In this document: positions 9,406 through 17,569 of the stretch, piece after piece | Position numbering within the stretch: the stretch's first letter is position 1 | How the letters are laid out: every line of letters begins with the position of its first letter | Origin: an uncultured Massilia sp. | GTDB lineage: Bacteria > Pseudomonadota > Gammaproteobacteria > Burkholderiales > Burkholderiaceae | Reading direction: 5' to 3' | DNA length: 64,000 nucleotides | Assembly (NCBI GenBank): GCA_946481275.1 | Contig: CAMLMV010000009.1 | Location: 1-64,000 of the forward strand | Program-made: the position numbers and the translations under genes | The notes under the pieces: generated by a model | Database searches by the model: none | Seen by the model: only the letters and a program-made list of their open reading frames with translations | What the model was told of the DNA's origin: nothing

Positions 9406-9462
9406 ATGCCATCCATGAATTTTTCGTATCCACATCCTGTTCTCACCTGGTGGCGCCGCTGA
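9406..9462 (+). CDS. Putative trpS leader peptide with tandem Trp codons
   Basis: A short open frame reads MPSMNFSYPHPVLTWWRR from the ATG at 9406, or MNFSYPHPVLTWWRR from the ATG at 9415. Two consecutive TGG codons (9448-9453) lie near its end, just before the stop TGA (9460-9462). Tandem Trp codons in a tiny frame, followed by mutually exclusive hairpins and a terminator ahead of a tryptophan-related gene, are the classic signs of ribosome-mediated attenuation. No convincing Shine-Dalgarno is seen for either ATG, which fits a leaderless start but also leaves room for doubt. Confidence 0.6.
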   Translation: MPSMNFSYPHPVLTWWRR

Positions 9463-9531
9463 TTGCGCGCGGCCAGTGAATTGGATAGGTATTCCGAAAC
9501 GCCGCCTCGATTCCAAGGTGGCGTTTTTGTT
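9447..9531 (+). promoter_or_regulatory. Candidate trpS attenuator (competing hairpins and terminator)
   Basis: The 9279-9579 gap holds this element. Hairpin 1:2 pairs 9447-9456, which contains the Trp codons, with 9467-9476 (one mismatch, one G-U). The terminator stem is AAACGCCGCCT (9497-9507) with AGGTGGCGTTT (9516-9526): 11 pairs, an 8-base loop and a TTTTTGTT tail. The terminator's 5' arm can instead pair with GCGGC at 9469-9473, or with GGTGGCG at the Trp codons (9449-9455), which copies the terminator's 3' arm. Low charged tRNA-Trp would stall the ribosome and favour read-through into trpS. A further CCCCGA/TCGGGG hairpin sits at 9326-9350. Confidence 0.55.
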
Positions 9532-9579
9532 GGCGCAGCAGGATCGAGGCAGGGCGGTCAAACACCCAAGGAAAACTCG

Positions 9580-10602
9580 ATGAGTCTGCAAACCCCTACC
9601 GCTACCACGCCCATCATCCTCACCGGCGACCGTCCCACCGGGCCGCTGCACCTCGGCCACTTCGTCGGCAGCCTGCGCAATCGCGTCACTTACCAGGACC
9701 AATATCGCCAGTTCATCATGCTCGCGGACGCCCAGGCGCTCACGGACAACATGGATGATATCGGTAAGGTACACCGGAACGTGATCGAGGTGGCGCTCGA
9801 TTACCTTGCCGTAGGGATCGACCCCGCCAAGTCGACCATCCTGATCCAGTCGCAGATCCCGGAACTGGCCGAGCTGACCTTTTATTACCTGAACCTTGTG
9901 ACCGTCGCGCGCCTCGAGCGCAACCCGACCGTCAAGCAGGAAATCATCCTGCGCGGCTTCGAGCGCGACATCCCGGCCGGTTTCCTCACGTACCCCGCGA
10001 GCCAGGCCGCCGACATCAGCGCGTTCAAGGCGACCATCGTGCCGGTCGGCGAAGACCAGATCCCGATGATCGAGCAGTGCAACGAGATCGTGCGTAAGTT
10101 CAACCGCAACGCCGGCCGCGACATTCTCGTCGAGTGCAAGGCGATCGTGCCGGAAGTGGGCCGCCTGCCGGGCATCGACGGCAAGGCCAAGATGAGCAAG
10201 TCGCTGGGCAACACCATCAACCTGGGCGCGTCCGCCGACGAGATCCGCGCCGCCGTCAAGATGGTCTACACGGACCCGCTGCACCTGAAGGTGTCCGACC
10301 CGGGCCACCTGGAAGGCAACGTCGCGTTCCTGTACCTGGACGCGTTCGACACGGACAAGGAGGGCCTGGCCGAGATGAAGGCCCACTACCAGCGCGGCGG
10401 CCTGGGCGATTCCGTCGTCAAGAAGCGCCTGGAAGGCATTTTGCAGGACATGCTGGCGCCAATCCGCGCCCGCCGCGAGGAATTGGCCAAGGACAAGGGC
10501 CAGGTCATGCAAATCCTCAAGGAAGGCACGATGAAGGCGCGCGAAGTGGCTGCGCGCACGACGGACGAGGTGCGTAAAGCCCTCGGATTGTCCTACTTCT
10601 AA
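9580..10602 (+). CDS. trpS: Tryptophanyl-tRNA synthetase
   Basis: A 340-residue class Ic aminoacyl-tRNA synthetase that charges tRNA-Trp. The HIGH motif reads HLGH at residues 24-27 in [12 protein letters not shown], and the KMSKS loop is intact at residues 204-208. The length is normal for the compact bacterial enzyme. The ATG at 9580 lies 5 bases after AAGGAAAA and begins the conserved region ([13 protein letters not shown]). It appears to be controlled by the attenuator just upstream, and a terminator follows at 10639. Confidence 0.96.
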   Translation: MSLQTPTATTPIILTGDRPTGPLHLGHFVGSLRNRVTYQDQYRQFIMLADAQALTDNMDDIGKVHRNVIEVALDYLAVGIDPAKSTILIQSQIPELAELTFYYLNLVTVARLERNPTVKQEIILRGFERDIPAGFLTYPASQAADISAFKATIVPVGEDQIPMIEQCNEIVRKFNRNAGRDILVECKAIVPEVGRLPGIDGKAKMSKSLGNTINLGASADEIRAAVKMVYTDPLHLKVSDPGHLEGNVAFLYLDAFDTDKEGLAEMKAHYQRGGLGDSVVKKRLEGILQDMLAPIRARREELAKDKGQVMQILKEGTMKAREVAARTTDEVRKALGLSYF

Positions 10603-10638
10603 ACCACAGCGGGTAGCGATAAGCGCGACGTGAGGTAG

Positions 10639-10665
10639 CGCAAGGTGATCGCCTTGCGGTTTCTT
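10639..10665 (+). terminator. Rho-independent terminator after trpS
   Basis: Stem CGCAAGG (10639-10645) with CCTTGCG (10652-10658), a 6-base loop and the T-rich tail GTTTCTT. It lies 36 bases after the trpS stop. Confidence 0.65.
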
Positions 10666-10727
10666 GTGGTTCACTCCGTGTATTGATGGCAAGCTGCGGC
10701 TTTCGTCATCGATGAAGGAGCCGCACC

Positions 10728-11777
10728 ATGAGCAAGGGTTTGCGTTGGACCGAACAATGGATGCGCCGGGCGCTGTGGCTCGTCGCATTCGTCTTCGCCG
10801 GATTCCTGATCGGGCTCGGCAACCAGGTCGTCGACAACGTGATGTATCTGGAGCCCGTGCCCGCCCCCGAACAATTCCTCGATCCGGCCAAGGCCGGGCC
10901 GCTGCAGGCCGCGGTCCGGCAGGCGCAGCAGACACGCGAGCAGGCAGACGCGGCGCTGGAGCAGGCCCAGCAGCAACATCGCGTGGCGCAGGCCAACACG
11001 AAAAGCGCGCGCGACGCGTTCGAGAACTGGATTGCGACGCGCCACGTGACGGCGCGCCCCGACCAGGACACCGAACTGATCGCCCGCAACCGCGAACTGG
11101 ATAAACTCGTGGCGGCGGAACGCGCCGCGCTCGCTTCGGTCCAGGCCCAGGAACAGGTCGAACTCGATGCGAAGCAGGCCCAGCACAAGGCCGAGGCGGC
11201 GTACGAGGCACTGCTGGAACCGGCCCGTGACGCATCGAACGACGCGGCACGCCGGGCCGCACGCAAGGTCTTCCTGATCCGCCTCGGCGTGACCCTGCCG
11301 CTGCTGCTGGTCGCGGGCGCGCTGTTCAAGTACAAGCGCAACGGCACCTACTGGCCGTTCACGTGGGGTTTCATTTTCTTCGCGCTGTTCGCGTTCTTCG
11401 TCGAGCTGGTGCCATATCTGCCCAGCTATGGCGGCTACGTACGCTACGGCGTGGGCATCGTCGTGACGGTCGTCGTGGGCCGCTACGCGATCCGCTGGCT
11501 GCACGCGTGGCTGGAACGCCAGCGGGCCGCGGAAGCCATGCCCGATGCCGAGCGCCGCACGACGATGCGCTACGACGTGGCGATGGAACGCATCGCCAAG
11601 AACGTGTGCCCGTCGTGCGAGCGCGCGACGAATTTCAAGGACGAGCACCTGGCCCATTGTCCGCATTGCGGCATCGGCCTGTTCGACCGCTGCCCGGCGT
11701 GCACCACGCGCAAGAACGCTTTCACGCGTTACTGCTTTTCGTGCGGCACGCCGGCCAACGTCAGCCTTGCGGACTGA
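10728..11777 (+). CDS. Membrane protein with coiled coil and C-terminal double zinc ribbon
   Basis: A 349-residue inner-membrane protein of unknown function. A hydrophobic helix at about 14-31 is followed by a Gln/Ala-rich coiled coil (about 60-165). Two or three further helices (about 185-265) are followed by a cytoplasmic tail with four CxxC pairs: CPSC 294-297, CPHC 311-314, CPAC 322-325 and CFSC 336-339. These probably make two zinc ribbons. The ATG at 10728 has AAGGAG 9 bases upstream. The gene is monocistronic; the convergent GH9 gene ends 9 bases after its stop. I know of no experimental function for this arrangement. Confidence 0.75.
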   Translation: MSKGLRWTEQWMRRALWLVAFVFAGFLIGLGNQVVDNVMYLEPVPAPEQFLDPAKAGPLQAAVRQAQQTREQADAALEQAQQQHRVAQANTKSARDAFENWIATRHVTARPDQDTELIARNRELDKLVAAERAALASVQAQEQVELDAKQAQHKAEAAYEALLEPARDASNDAARRAARKVFLIRLGVTLPLLLVAGALFKYKRNGTYWPFTWGFIFFALFAFFVELVPYLPSYGGYVRYGVGIVVTVVVGRYAIRWLHAWLERQRAAEAMPDAERRTTMRYDVAMERIAKNVCPSCERATNFKDEHLAHCPHCGIGLFDRCPACTTRKNAFTRYCFSCGTPANVSLAD

Positions 11778-11786
11778 GCGGGGGGC

Positions 11787-13976
11787 TTACTTCACGAAGC
11801 GGGCCAGCAGGCGGATGTACGCCGTCTGGTAGCCGTTCGAGGGCTCGCTGACCGACCACGAGTTCAGCGGCCAGCCGTCGTTGAAGTCGAGATAGGTCTT
11901 CTGCGACGGTTGGCCATACGGCGGCGACGGTGGGGCCGAACCGCACTGCGGCGACACGCCCGGGCATCTGTCATCCCATTTGTACTGCGTGCCAGCCGGA
12001 CCGCCCGCCAGGTAGCCCGGCGCCGGGCCATACGGCGACTGCTTGGCGTCGTTCCACGGCGTGCCCTGGGTGAACCACGAATGCCACAGCCGGTTGACGG
12101 AATTCTCCGCCCCGAAGCTGACCATGTTCGACAGGTAGGCCTTGCCCAGCGGGTTCACGCCATGCATGTAGTGCACGTAGTCGGCCGCGACGTTGGCATC
12201 CTCCTCGGCCGAGTGACGGCTGATGCCGTAATAGCTTTCTTCCGCAAACAGCGAGCCGGCGTTGGCCTTGACCGCGTTGCTGGCCCACGTGTACGAGCCG
12301 ATGTAGGCGCGGTACGGGTCGGTCTGTGCATCGACCTTGCCCCAGCCGTCATAGTCGGCGCGGCCCCACAGGTCGAGGAATTGCGTGCGGATTGCGGTTG
12401 CCACGGTGGGTGTCGCATTCGGCAGCGACGCGTAGTACAGCAGGTTGCGGGCGTCGCCGGCGCTGAAGCCCGACAGGTTCCAGTCCCTGAACATCGCCGC
12501 ATCCGTGTAGTTCGTGTCGACGTAGCTCTTGTACGTGGCGTCGCCCGTGGCGGCGAACAGGCGAACGGCCGCCATCAGCTTCAGCGACTTGCGGCCGTTG
12601 TCGTCGGTTTCCTGCTGGCCGACGGCGAGACCCTTGGTGCCGCGGTTCTCGTCGTTGTTGTAGAACAGGACGTTGGGGTTGGCCTGCGCCCAGTTCCAGG
12701 CGTTCTTCGCACGCGTCAGCAGGTCGGCCGCATACGTGTTCAGCGACGCGTTGTTCAGGCTGCCCAGCACCTTGGCGCCTTCCGCGAACGCGGCGGCCGT
12801 TGCCAGCGTGGCCGTCGTGCTGGCGTCGCCGTAGTAGCTGGGGCCGGTGGACGAGGACGGCGGGCTCGCGCCCACGACGCCGACGACCGACAGTACCGAG
12901 CCGTCGCTGTTCTGCATGCGCTTCATCCAGTCCAGGCCCCACTTCGCTTCGTCGAGGATGTCGGGGATGCCGTTCCACGATTCCGGAAGATTGAAATCGT
13001 CGGTGAACACGGTCGGATTCTGGACGTAGGCGTCCATCAGCTCCTGCGCGTAGCTGGCCGCCCAGCTCGTGTACTTGTTGTAATCGCCCGCATCGGCCCA
13101 GCCGCCACGCAGGTCGCGCGCGGTGGCGGCGTTGCCCGAGTCGAGGAAGCGCCGTGCCTGCGAATCCTGGCCCGGCCCGAGGTTGCTGGCGCCGTCGGCC
13201 CAGTTCAGGCCGGCGTTGTTCGCGGTGCGGGCCTGCCCCAGGCGCTGGTAGTAGAACATGCGCACGGCCTGGATCAGCACGTTGCGGTAGACGTTGTCGC
13301 CGATCTCGAAGCGCGCCGAGCGCTGGCCGCCGGCATCGACGATTTCATACGTGCCCGGCGTCGTGATGTTGCTGAAGTCGAAGTGCCAGACCTGGTCGCC
13401 CGACGACGGATCGGTGGCGCGCGTATTCCACTCCGTGGGCCACCACGTGTACACGGTCGCGCCCGTGGCCGAGTTCACGACGCTGACCTGCTGCGGCCAG
13501 AACTGGGGGCTGTTCGCGTCGTAGCCGGTGCGGGGCATGCGCAGCACCGCCACCTTGCGCGCGTTGGTCAGGTAGCCGAACTGGTCGACCATGATGTACT
13601 TGCCGGCGTTGGCGGCCATGGCTGGCCACACCGTGAAGTTGTACTGCTGGGTCGACTTGGCGCCGCAGCTGTTCGTGTACGTGGCCGTGGCCGTGCAGGT
13701 GGTCGCGCTGGTGCCGGTGTTGGTGAGCTTGATGGTCTGTTCGCGCGCCGAGCCCGACGTGCCGCAACCGCTCCACGCCCACGTGCCGCCGGATGCCGGT
13801 TGCGGCCCGAGGACGACGGTCGAGCCGGTGTTCAGGGCGAGCGACGATTTCACTGCCCATGACGTCGTGCCATTGATGTTGATGTACGGGGTGGTGGTAC
13901 TGGGCTGGCACGTTTGCGCCCACGCGGGTGCGCTCAGTGCTGCCAGTGTCAGCAGTACGCTCTTCTTGATCTCCAT
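11787..13976 (-). CDS. Secreted GH9 cellulase (endoglucanase)
   Basis: A 729-residue secreted glycoside hydrolase family 9 enzyme, expected to cleave beta-1,4-glucan. A signal peptide (about residues 1-20, ending APAWAQ) is followed by an Ig-like module with four Cys (about 22-115). Next comes the CelD-type N-terminal Ig domain (about 123-225: MVDQFGYLTNARKVAVLRM) and then the (alpha/alpha)6 catalytic domain. The catalytic Asp pair sits in GGWADAGDYNKY (D295, D298) and the C-terminal acid is probably the Glu in SVSEPSNGYQTAY. The chosen ATG has AGAGAAG upstream; a longer reading adds a non-signal extension. It implies growth on plant or microbial beta-glucan. Confidence 0.88.
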   Translation of the reverse strand: MEIKKSVLLTLAALSAPAWAQTCQPSTTTPYININGTTSWAVKSSLALNTGSTVVLGPQPASGGTWAWSGCGTSGSAREQTIKLTNTGTSATTCTATATYTNSCGAKSTQQYNFTVWPAMAANAGKYIMVDQFGYLTNARKVAVLRMPRTGYDANSPQFWPQQVSVVNSATGATVYTWWPTEWNTRATDPSSGDQVWHFDFSNITTPGTYEIVDAGGQRSARFEIGDNVYRNVLIQAVRMFYYQRLGQARTANNAGLNWADGASNLGPGQDSQARRFLDSGNAATARDLRGGWADAGDYNKYTSWAASYAQELMDAYVQNPTVFTDDFNLPESWNGIPDILDEAKWGLDWMKRMQNSDGSVLSVVGVVGASPPSSSTGPSYYGDASTTATLATAAAFAEGAKVLGSLNNASLNTYAADLLTRAKNAWNWAQANPNVLFYNNDENRGTKGLAVGQQETDDNGRKSLKLMAAVRLFAATGDATYKSYVDTNYTDAAMFRDWNLSGFSAGDARNLLYYASLPNATPTVATAIRTQFLDLWGRADYDGWGKVDAQTDPYRAYIGSYTWASNAVKANAGSLFAEESYYGISRHSAEEDANVAADYVHYMHGVNPLGKAYLSNMVSFGAENSVNRLWHSWFTQGTPWNDAKQSPYGPAPGYLAGGPAGTQYKWDDRCPGVSPQCGSAPPSPPYGQPSQKTYLDFNDGWPLNSWSVSEPSNGYQTAYIRLLARFVK

Positions 13977-14217
13977 CGTTCTTCTCTTTGTAGTGTGCAG
14001 GCCGGGCTCGTCGCGCCCGTTCCGTTCAGGCATGGGCGGGCCGGGCTTCAACGGCCGGCCGTCGTTGAAGCCGCTGGAATCAGCGTGTGATGCGACATCG
14101 GGGATGTATGTATGAGTGGATTATGCGAGGGACGTGACGTGCCCCGCCAGAGCAAAAACCATCAACTCGAGGTATGAAATTCGCCGACGGCATGGACGCC
14201 GCCGGCGGGAAGGAAGG

Positions 14218-14676
14218 TCAGTCCTTGAGGTCGGCCGGCACCTTGCCGCCGTTCGCCGCCAGCTTGTTCATGACCTGGCGGTGCAGCCAGATGTTCATGC
14301 TGGCCGAGTCGCTGGTATCGCCCGTGTAGTGCAACTCGGCGGCCAGTTCCTTGCGTGCCTGCAGGCTGGAATCGAGGCCCAGCAGCTTCAGCAGGTCGAC
14401 GATCGACGTGCGCCAGTTCAGCTGCTGGCCGGACTGCTGCTGCATGTTGTTCAGGACGGCTTCCACGTCGACCTGCTGCATCGGTGCGGCCGCCGGCGCG
14501 CTTGCCGCGGGCGCGGCCTGCGGCTGTTGCGCGGGCTGCTGTGCCGGTTGCTGCGCGGGTTGCTGCGTCGGCTGCGGCGCGCGTTGCTGGGCGCCCGGGG
14601 CCGCCTGGCTGCTGTTCTGCGCTGCCGGATGCGAACCCGGGAAGATTTTGTGGAAGATATTGCTCAAGATACCCAT
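14218..14676 (-). CDS. DUF3597 family protein
   Basis: A 152-residue protein beginning MGILSNIFHKIFPGSHP, the hallmark opening of DUF3597 proteins. The middle (about residues 20-65) is a low-complexity Pro/Gln/Ala region with tandem QQPA units, encoded by a 12-base repeat. The C-terminal half (VDVEAVLNNMQQQSG to the end) is the conserved globular part. There is no signal peptide. The function of the family is unknown. The next gene upstream on this strand starts 550 bases away, and a two-gene transcript with the 172-residue protein is possible. Confidence 0.8.
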   Translation of the reverse strand: MGILSNIFHKIFPGSHPAAQNSSQAAPGAQQRAPQPTQQPAQQPAQQPAQQPQAAPAASAPAAAPMQQVDVEAVLNNMQQQSGQQLNWRTSIVDLLKLLGLDSSLQARKELAAELHYTGDTSDSASMNIWLHRQVMNKLAANGGKVPADLKD

Positions 14677-14707
14677 GTCGATTCCTTCTCGATGATTGTT
14701 GGTGCGC

Positions 14708-15226
14708 TCAATGGCGCTGCATGCCCTGGGCCATGTGGCCGAGCGCGATCGCCAGCGCGGCGCCGCCGATGGCCTTCACCAGGGTCGGATGTTCGGCATA
14801 GAAGTCGCCCATGCGTTCGACGATGCCGGGATTCTGCTGCTCGGCCTTGGCGGCCAGTTCCTGCACCTGTTCCGGCGATACCTGGCTCGCCTGTTCCGGC
14901 GACACGCGGGCCTGGTCGGCGCCGAGCAGGTTGCCGAGCGAGCCGCCCGCGACGGACGCGAGCACGGACGGGCCGATATTGGCCAGCAGCTGGTTCAGCA
15001 TGCCGGCACGCTGGTCGGGATTGCTGTTGCCAAACAGCTGGCCGACCATCTGCGAAAACGGGGGCGTCTGGTCCGAGCGCAGCGCCTGCGTCACGCCCTG
15101 CGCGACGGTGGCGCGCGGCACGTTCTGCGCGACGTGGTCGAAATCGTTCTCCGCCTGCGCCGGATTGGCGTTCGGGTTGGCACCGCCCAGGTACTGCTGC
15201 AACAGGTTGCCCAAATCAAAGCTCAT
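14708..15226 (-). CDS. Protein of unknown function with C-terminal hydrophobic helix
   Basis: A 172-residue protein starting MSFDLGNLLQQYLGG. Its N-terminal half carries alternating Asn/Gln/Gly-rich helices (MVGQLFGNSNPDQRAGMLNQ), and it ends with a hydrophobic segment, LVKAIGGAALAIALGH. Such small proteins are common in Oxalobacteraceae, but I cannot assign a function. It lies 31 bases upstream of the DUF3597 gene on the same strand, so the two may be cotranscribed. The ATG at 15224-15226 is preceded by GGAGAA. Confidence 0.7.
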   Translation of the reverse strand: MSFDLGNLLQQYLGGANPNANPAQAENDFDHVAQNVPRATVAQGVTQALRSDQTPPFSQMVGQLFGNSNPDQRAGMLNQLLANIGPSVLASVAGGSLGNLLGADQARVSPEQASQVSPEQVQELAAKAEQQNPGIVERMGDFYAEHPTLVKAIGGAALAIALGHMAQGMQRH

Positions 15227-15313
15227 GATGTTCTCCGCGTTGAAACCTCGAATCGCAAGGGTAGGCGTTTGCGGGCGATCCCTCCGTACGTTCGCTAACG
15301 GACGGGGGGCATC

Positions 15314-15319
15314 TATAAT
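15314..15319 (+). promoter_or_regulatory. Candidate -10 box for the alpha/beta hydrolase gene
   Basis: A perfect TATAAT lies 47 bases upstream of the hydrolase ATG. The -35 position (TTCGCT, 15291-15296) is a weak match. An imperfect inverted repeat around CCGT/ACGG (about 15284-15303) overlaps the -35 region. Confidence 0.4.
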
Positions 15320-15365
15320 CCGGCTTGCATTACATAAATAAAACAACCTGCCCGAGAGAGAGACT

Positions 15366-16331
15366 ATGCATGCCATCTTCCGTTCGGCCGCGCTCGCCGC
15401 CGCCGTCCTGTGCACTTCCGTCCACGCCGCCGGCCCCGCCGCCATGCAACCCGGCGAACACCAGGTCGTCGTGGGCGACGTCCGCCTGTGGTACAAGGTC
15501 GCCGGCCACGGCGCGAAGGGCGCGCCGCCGCTGCTGTTCCTGCACGGCGGTCCCGGCTACAACAGCTACAGCTTCGAGGCCCAGGCCGGTCCTGCGCTCG
15601 AAAAGAAGCTGCAGGTGATCTACCTCGACCAGCGCGGCAGCGGCCGCTCCGAGCGGCCGTGGCGCGGCGAGTATTCGGTCGCCGCCCTCGTCGACGACAT
15701 CGAGGCGCTGCGCAAGACGCTTGGCGTGGACAGGCTCGCGCTGATGGGTCATTCGTTCGGCGGCACCCTGGCGCTCGAGTACGCGGCCAAGTACCCCAAA
15801 CACGTGGCGAAGATGGTGCTCGTGAGCGCCGCATCGGACATCCCGGCCGCCTGTGCGGCGCGCGTGGACTACATCGCGCGGCACTACGGCGACCGGCTCG
15901 ACAAGGCGCGCGCCGATGCGAAGGCGCGCAACGAGACGCCGGACGCCTGCTTCTACGCGTTCAATACGGTCGGCCCGGACCTGCACCAGCGCGTCAACGA
16001 CGAGGTGATGTTCCCGGACCTGTCGGTCGGCAAGCGGCAGGACGCCATCGATGCGAAGAGCGGCCTGCGCAACACGGGCGAACTGGGCAATGCGCTGTTC
16101 GGCGGCGGCTTCACGTCGTACCGCTTCGCCCATCCGGAACGCGTGACGATGCCCGTGCTCGTGCTGGCCGGCGCAGCGGACTACGCGATCGGCCTGCCGG
16201 CCCAGCGCGCGCTGGGCCAGGCGTTGCCGCACGCGCGCGTCGTCGAATATCCGGGCGCCGGGCACTTCCTGTACCTCGATACCCCCGAGCGCTTCACGCG
16301 CGACGTCACGGAGTTCCTGGCGACGCCCTGA
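15366..16331 (+). CDS. Secreted alpha/beta hydrolase, proline iminopeptidase-like
   Basis: A 321-residue alpha/beta-hydrolase with a signal peptide (MHAIFRSAALAAAVLCTSVHA). The oxyanion-hole motif HGGPG, the following YLDQRGSGRS and the nucleophile elbow GHSFGG are all present, and the last His of the triad is in GAGHFLYLD. HGGPG with DQRGSGRS is characteristic of the S33 proline iminopeptidase branch, which removes N-terminal proline, but related hydrolases share it. With its signal peptide it would act in the periplasm or outside the cell. It is monocistronic, with a good TATAAT upstream. Confidence 0.82.
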   Translation: MHAIFRSAALAAAVLCTSVHAAGPAAMQPGEHQVVVGDVRLWYKVAGHGAKGAPPLLFLHGGPGYNSYSFEAQAGPALEKKLQVIYLDQRGSGRSERPWRGEYSVAALVDDIEALRKTLGVDRLALMGHSFGGTLALEYAAKYPKHVAKMVLVSAASDIPAACAARVDYIARHYGDRLDKARADAKARNETPDACFYAFNTVGPDLHQRVNDEVMFPDLSVGKRQDAIDAKSGLRNTGELGNALFGGGFTSYRFAHPERVTMPVLVLAGAADYAIGLPAQRALGQALPHARVVEYPGAGHFLYLDTPERFTRDVTEFLATP

Positions 16332-16383
16332 TGGGTGAGGTTGCCAGGTGGACACCCGCGCCGCCGGCGCGTAAGCTGGCGCC

Positions 16384-16737
16384 ATGATCTATACGCCGCT
16401 GTTCCTGTTCATCGCCCTGTATGCCTATGCCGCGCTGGCCCTCGGCCTGCCGGCCGCGGTGGGCGTCGCGTACGCGCTCGCGAGCGCCGCCTGTTTCGCG
16501 CTGTATGCGCGCGACAAGGCCGCCGCGCGGCGCGGCGAGCGGCGCACGCCCGAACGCCATCTGCTGTTGCTGGGGCTCGCCGGCGGCTGGCCGGGCGGCT
16601 TGCTGGCGCAGCAATGGCTGCGGCACAAGACCGTCAAACGTTCGTTCCGGCAGGGGTTCTGGCTGACCGTCGGCCTCAACCTGGCCGGTTTCTGCTGGCT
16701 GGCGCGCGCGCTGGCGCCGGCCCGAGCTTCGTTCTAG
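16384..16737 (+). CDS. DUF1294 family small membrane protein
   Basis: A 117-residue membrane protein of the DUF1294 family. The conserved core reads [17 protein letters not shown], then [19 protein letters not shown]. There are about three to four hydrophobic helices. Many relatives carry an N-terminal cold-shock domain, which is absent here. The function is unknown. It lies 10 bases upstream of the phosphodiesterase gene, so the two are probably cotranscribed. Confidence 0.8.
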   Translation: MIYTPLFLFIALYAYAALALGLPAAVGVAYALASAACFALYARDKAAARRGERRTPERHLLLLGLAGGWPGGLLAQQWLRHKTVKRSFRQGFWLTVGLNLAGFCWLARALAPARASF

Positions 16738-16747
16738 AGGAGTTGCC

Positions 16748-17500
16748 ATGTGGCCTTATCCCAGGATCCTGGCACACCGCGGCGGCGGCACGCTGGCGCC
16801 GGAAAACACGGTGGCCGGACTGCGCCGCGGCATGGACGCGGGATTCCGCGCCATCGAATTCGACGTGATGCTGGCGCGCGACGGCGTCCCCGTCGTGCTG
16901 CACGACCCCAAGCTGGGCCGCACGGTGCCCGGGACGGGGTCGGTGGCCGATGTCGACGCGCTCGACCTCGCCGCGCGCGATGCGGGCTCGTGGTTCGGTC
17001 CGGAGTACGAAGGCGAGCCGGTGCCGCTGTTCGTCGAGTTCGCGCAGTATTGCAAGGCCCATGGTGTGTGGATGAACATCGAGATCAAGCCCGTGCCCGG
17101 CCATGACGAAGCGACGGGCGCCGTGGTCGCGCGCCTGGCGGCGGCCCTGTTCGCCGACGAGATCGCCGCTGGCAGGGTGGCGCGGGCGCCGCTGCTGTCC
17201 TCGTTCAGCGAGCGCGCGCTGGCGGCGGCCCGGGAGGCCGCGCCCCAGGTCCCGCGCGCCTGGCTGGCGGCATCGCTGCCGCCGGATTGGGAAGCCCGTG
17301 CGCGGGCGCTGGACGCGGTCGCGATCCACACCGACCACACGCGGCTGACGGCGGCCAGGGCCGCGCAAGTGAAAGCGGCCGGCTTCGGCCTGTTCTGCTA
17401 CACCGTCAACGCGCCGGCGCGTGCGCGCGAACTGTTCGGCTGGGGTGTGGATGGGTTGTGCACGGACCGGATCGACCTGATTCCGCCTGATTTTGCTTAG
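16748..17500 (+). CDS. ugpQ: Glycerophosphodiester phosphodiesterase
   Basis: A 250-residue cytoplasmic enzyme that hydrolyses glycerophosphodiesters to glycerol-3-phosphate and an alcohol. The GDPD signature is complete: AHRGGGTLAPENT near the N-terminus, EFDVMLARDGVPVVLHDP, and EIKP further on. The catalytic His pair and the metal-binding Glu/Asp are in these motifs. The length matches E. coli UgpQ. AGAGGAG precedes the ATG. It is downstream of the DUF1294 gene with a 10-base gap. Confidence 0.9.
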   Translation: MWPYPRILAHRGGGTLAPENTVAGLRRGMDAGFRAIEFDVMLARDGVPVVLHDPKLGRTVPGTGSVADVDALDLAARDAGSWFGPEYEGEPVPLFVEFAQYCKAHGVWMNIEIKPVPGHDEATGAVVARLAAALFADEIAAGRVARAPLLSSFSERALAAAREAAPQVPRAWLAASLPPDWEARARALDAVAIHTDHTRLTAARAAQVKAAGFGLFCYTVNAPARARELFGWGVDGLCTDRIDLIPPDFA

Positions 17501-17515
17501 CAGGAAAATTTCCCC

Positions 17516-17542
17516 TCAAGAATTGTAACGCGTTGTCGTTAA
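17516..17542 (+). promoter_or_regulatory. Sigma-28 (FliA) type promoter of the flagellinolysin gene
   Basis: TCAAG (17516-17520), 14 bases, then GTCGTTAA (17535-17542). The enterobacterial consensus is TAAAG-N14-GCCGATAA, counting the three flexible bases in the spacer. The spacing is exact, and the start point would lie about 20 bases before the ATG at 17570. Confidence 0.7.
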
Positions 17543-17569
17543 TGACATTCGGCTCCCGGTTACGGCCCT

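Noticed and set aside
9322..9462. A longer version of the trpS leader frame from the ATG at 9322 (46 residues, four Trp).
   Set aside because: The longer frame lacks a ribosome site and would have to begin before the TTGACA box; the shorter peptide fits an attenuator better.
7104..9479. A 791-codon open frame on the plus strand, antisense to the GH1-reductase gene.
   Set aside because: It is an artefact of high GC codon usage: its peptide has the Arg/Ala/His/Val-rich character of a shadow frame and no family similarity, while the minus frame encodes clear GH1 and reductase motifs.
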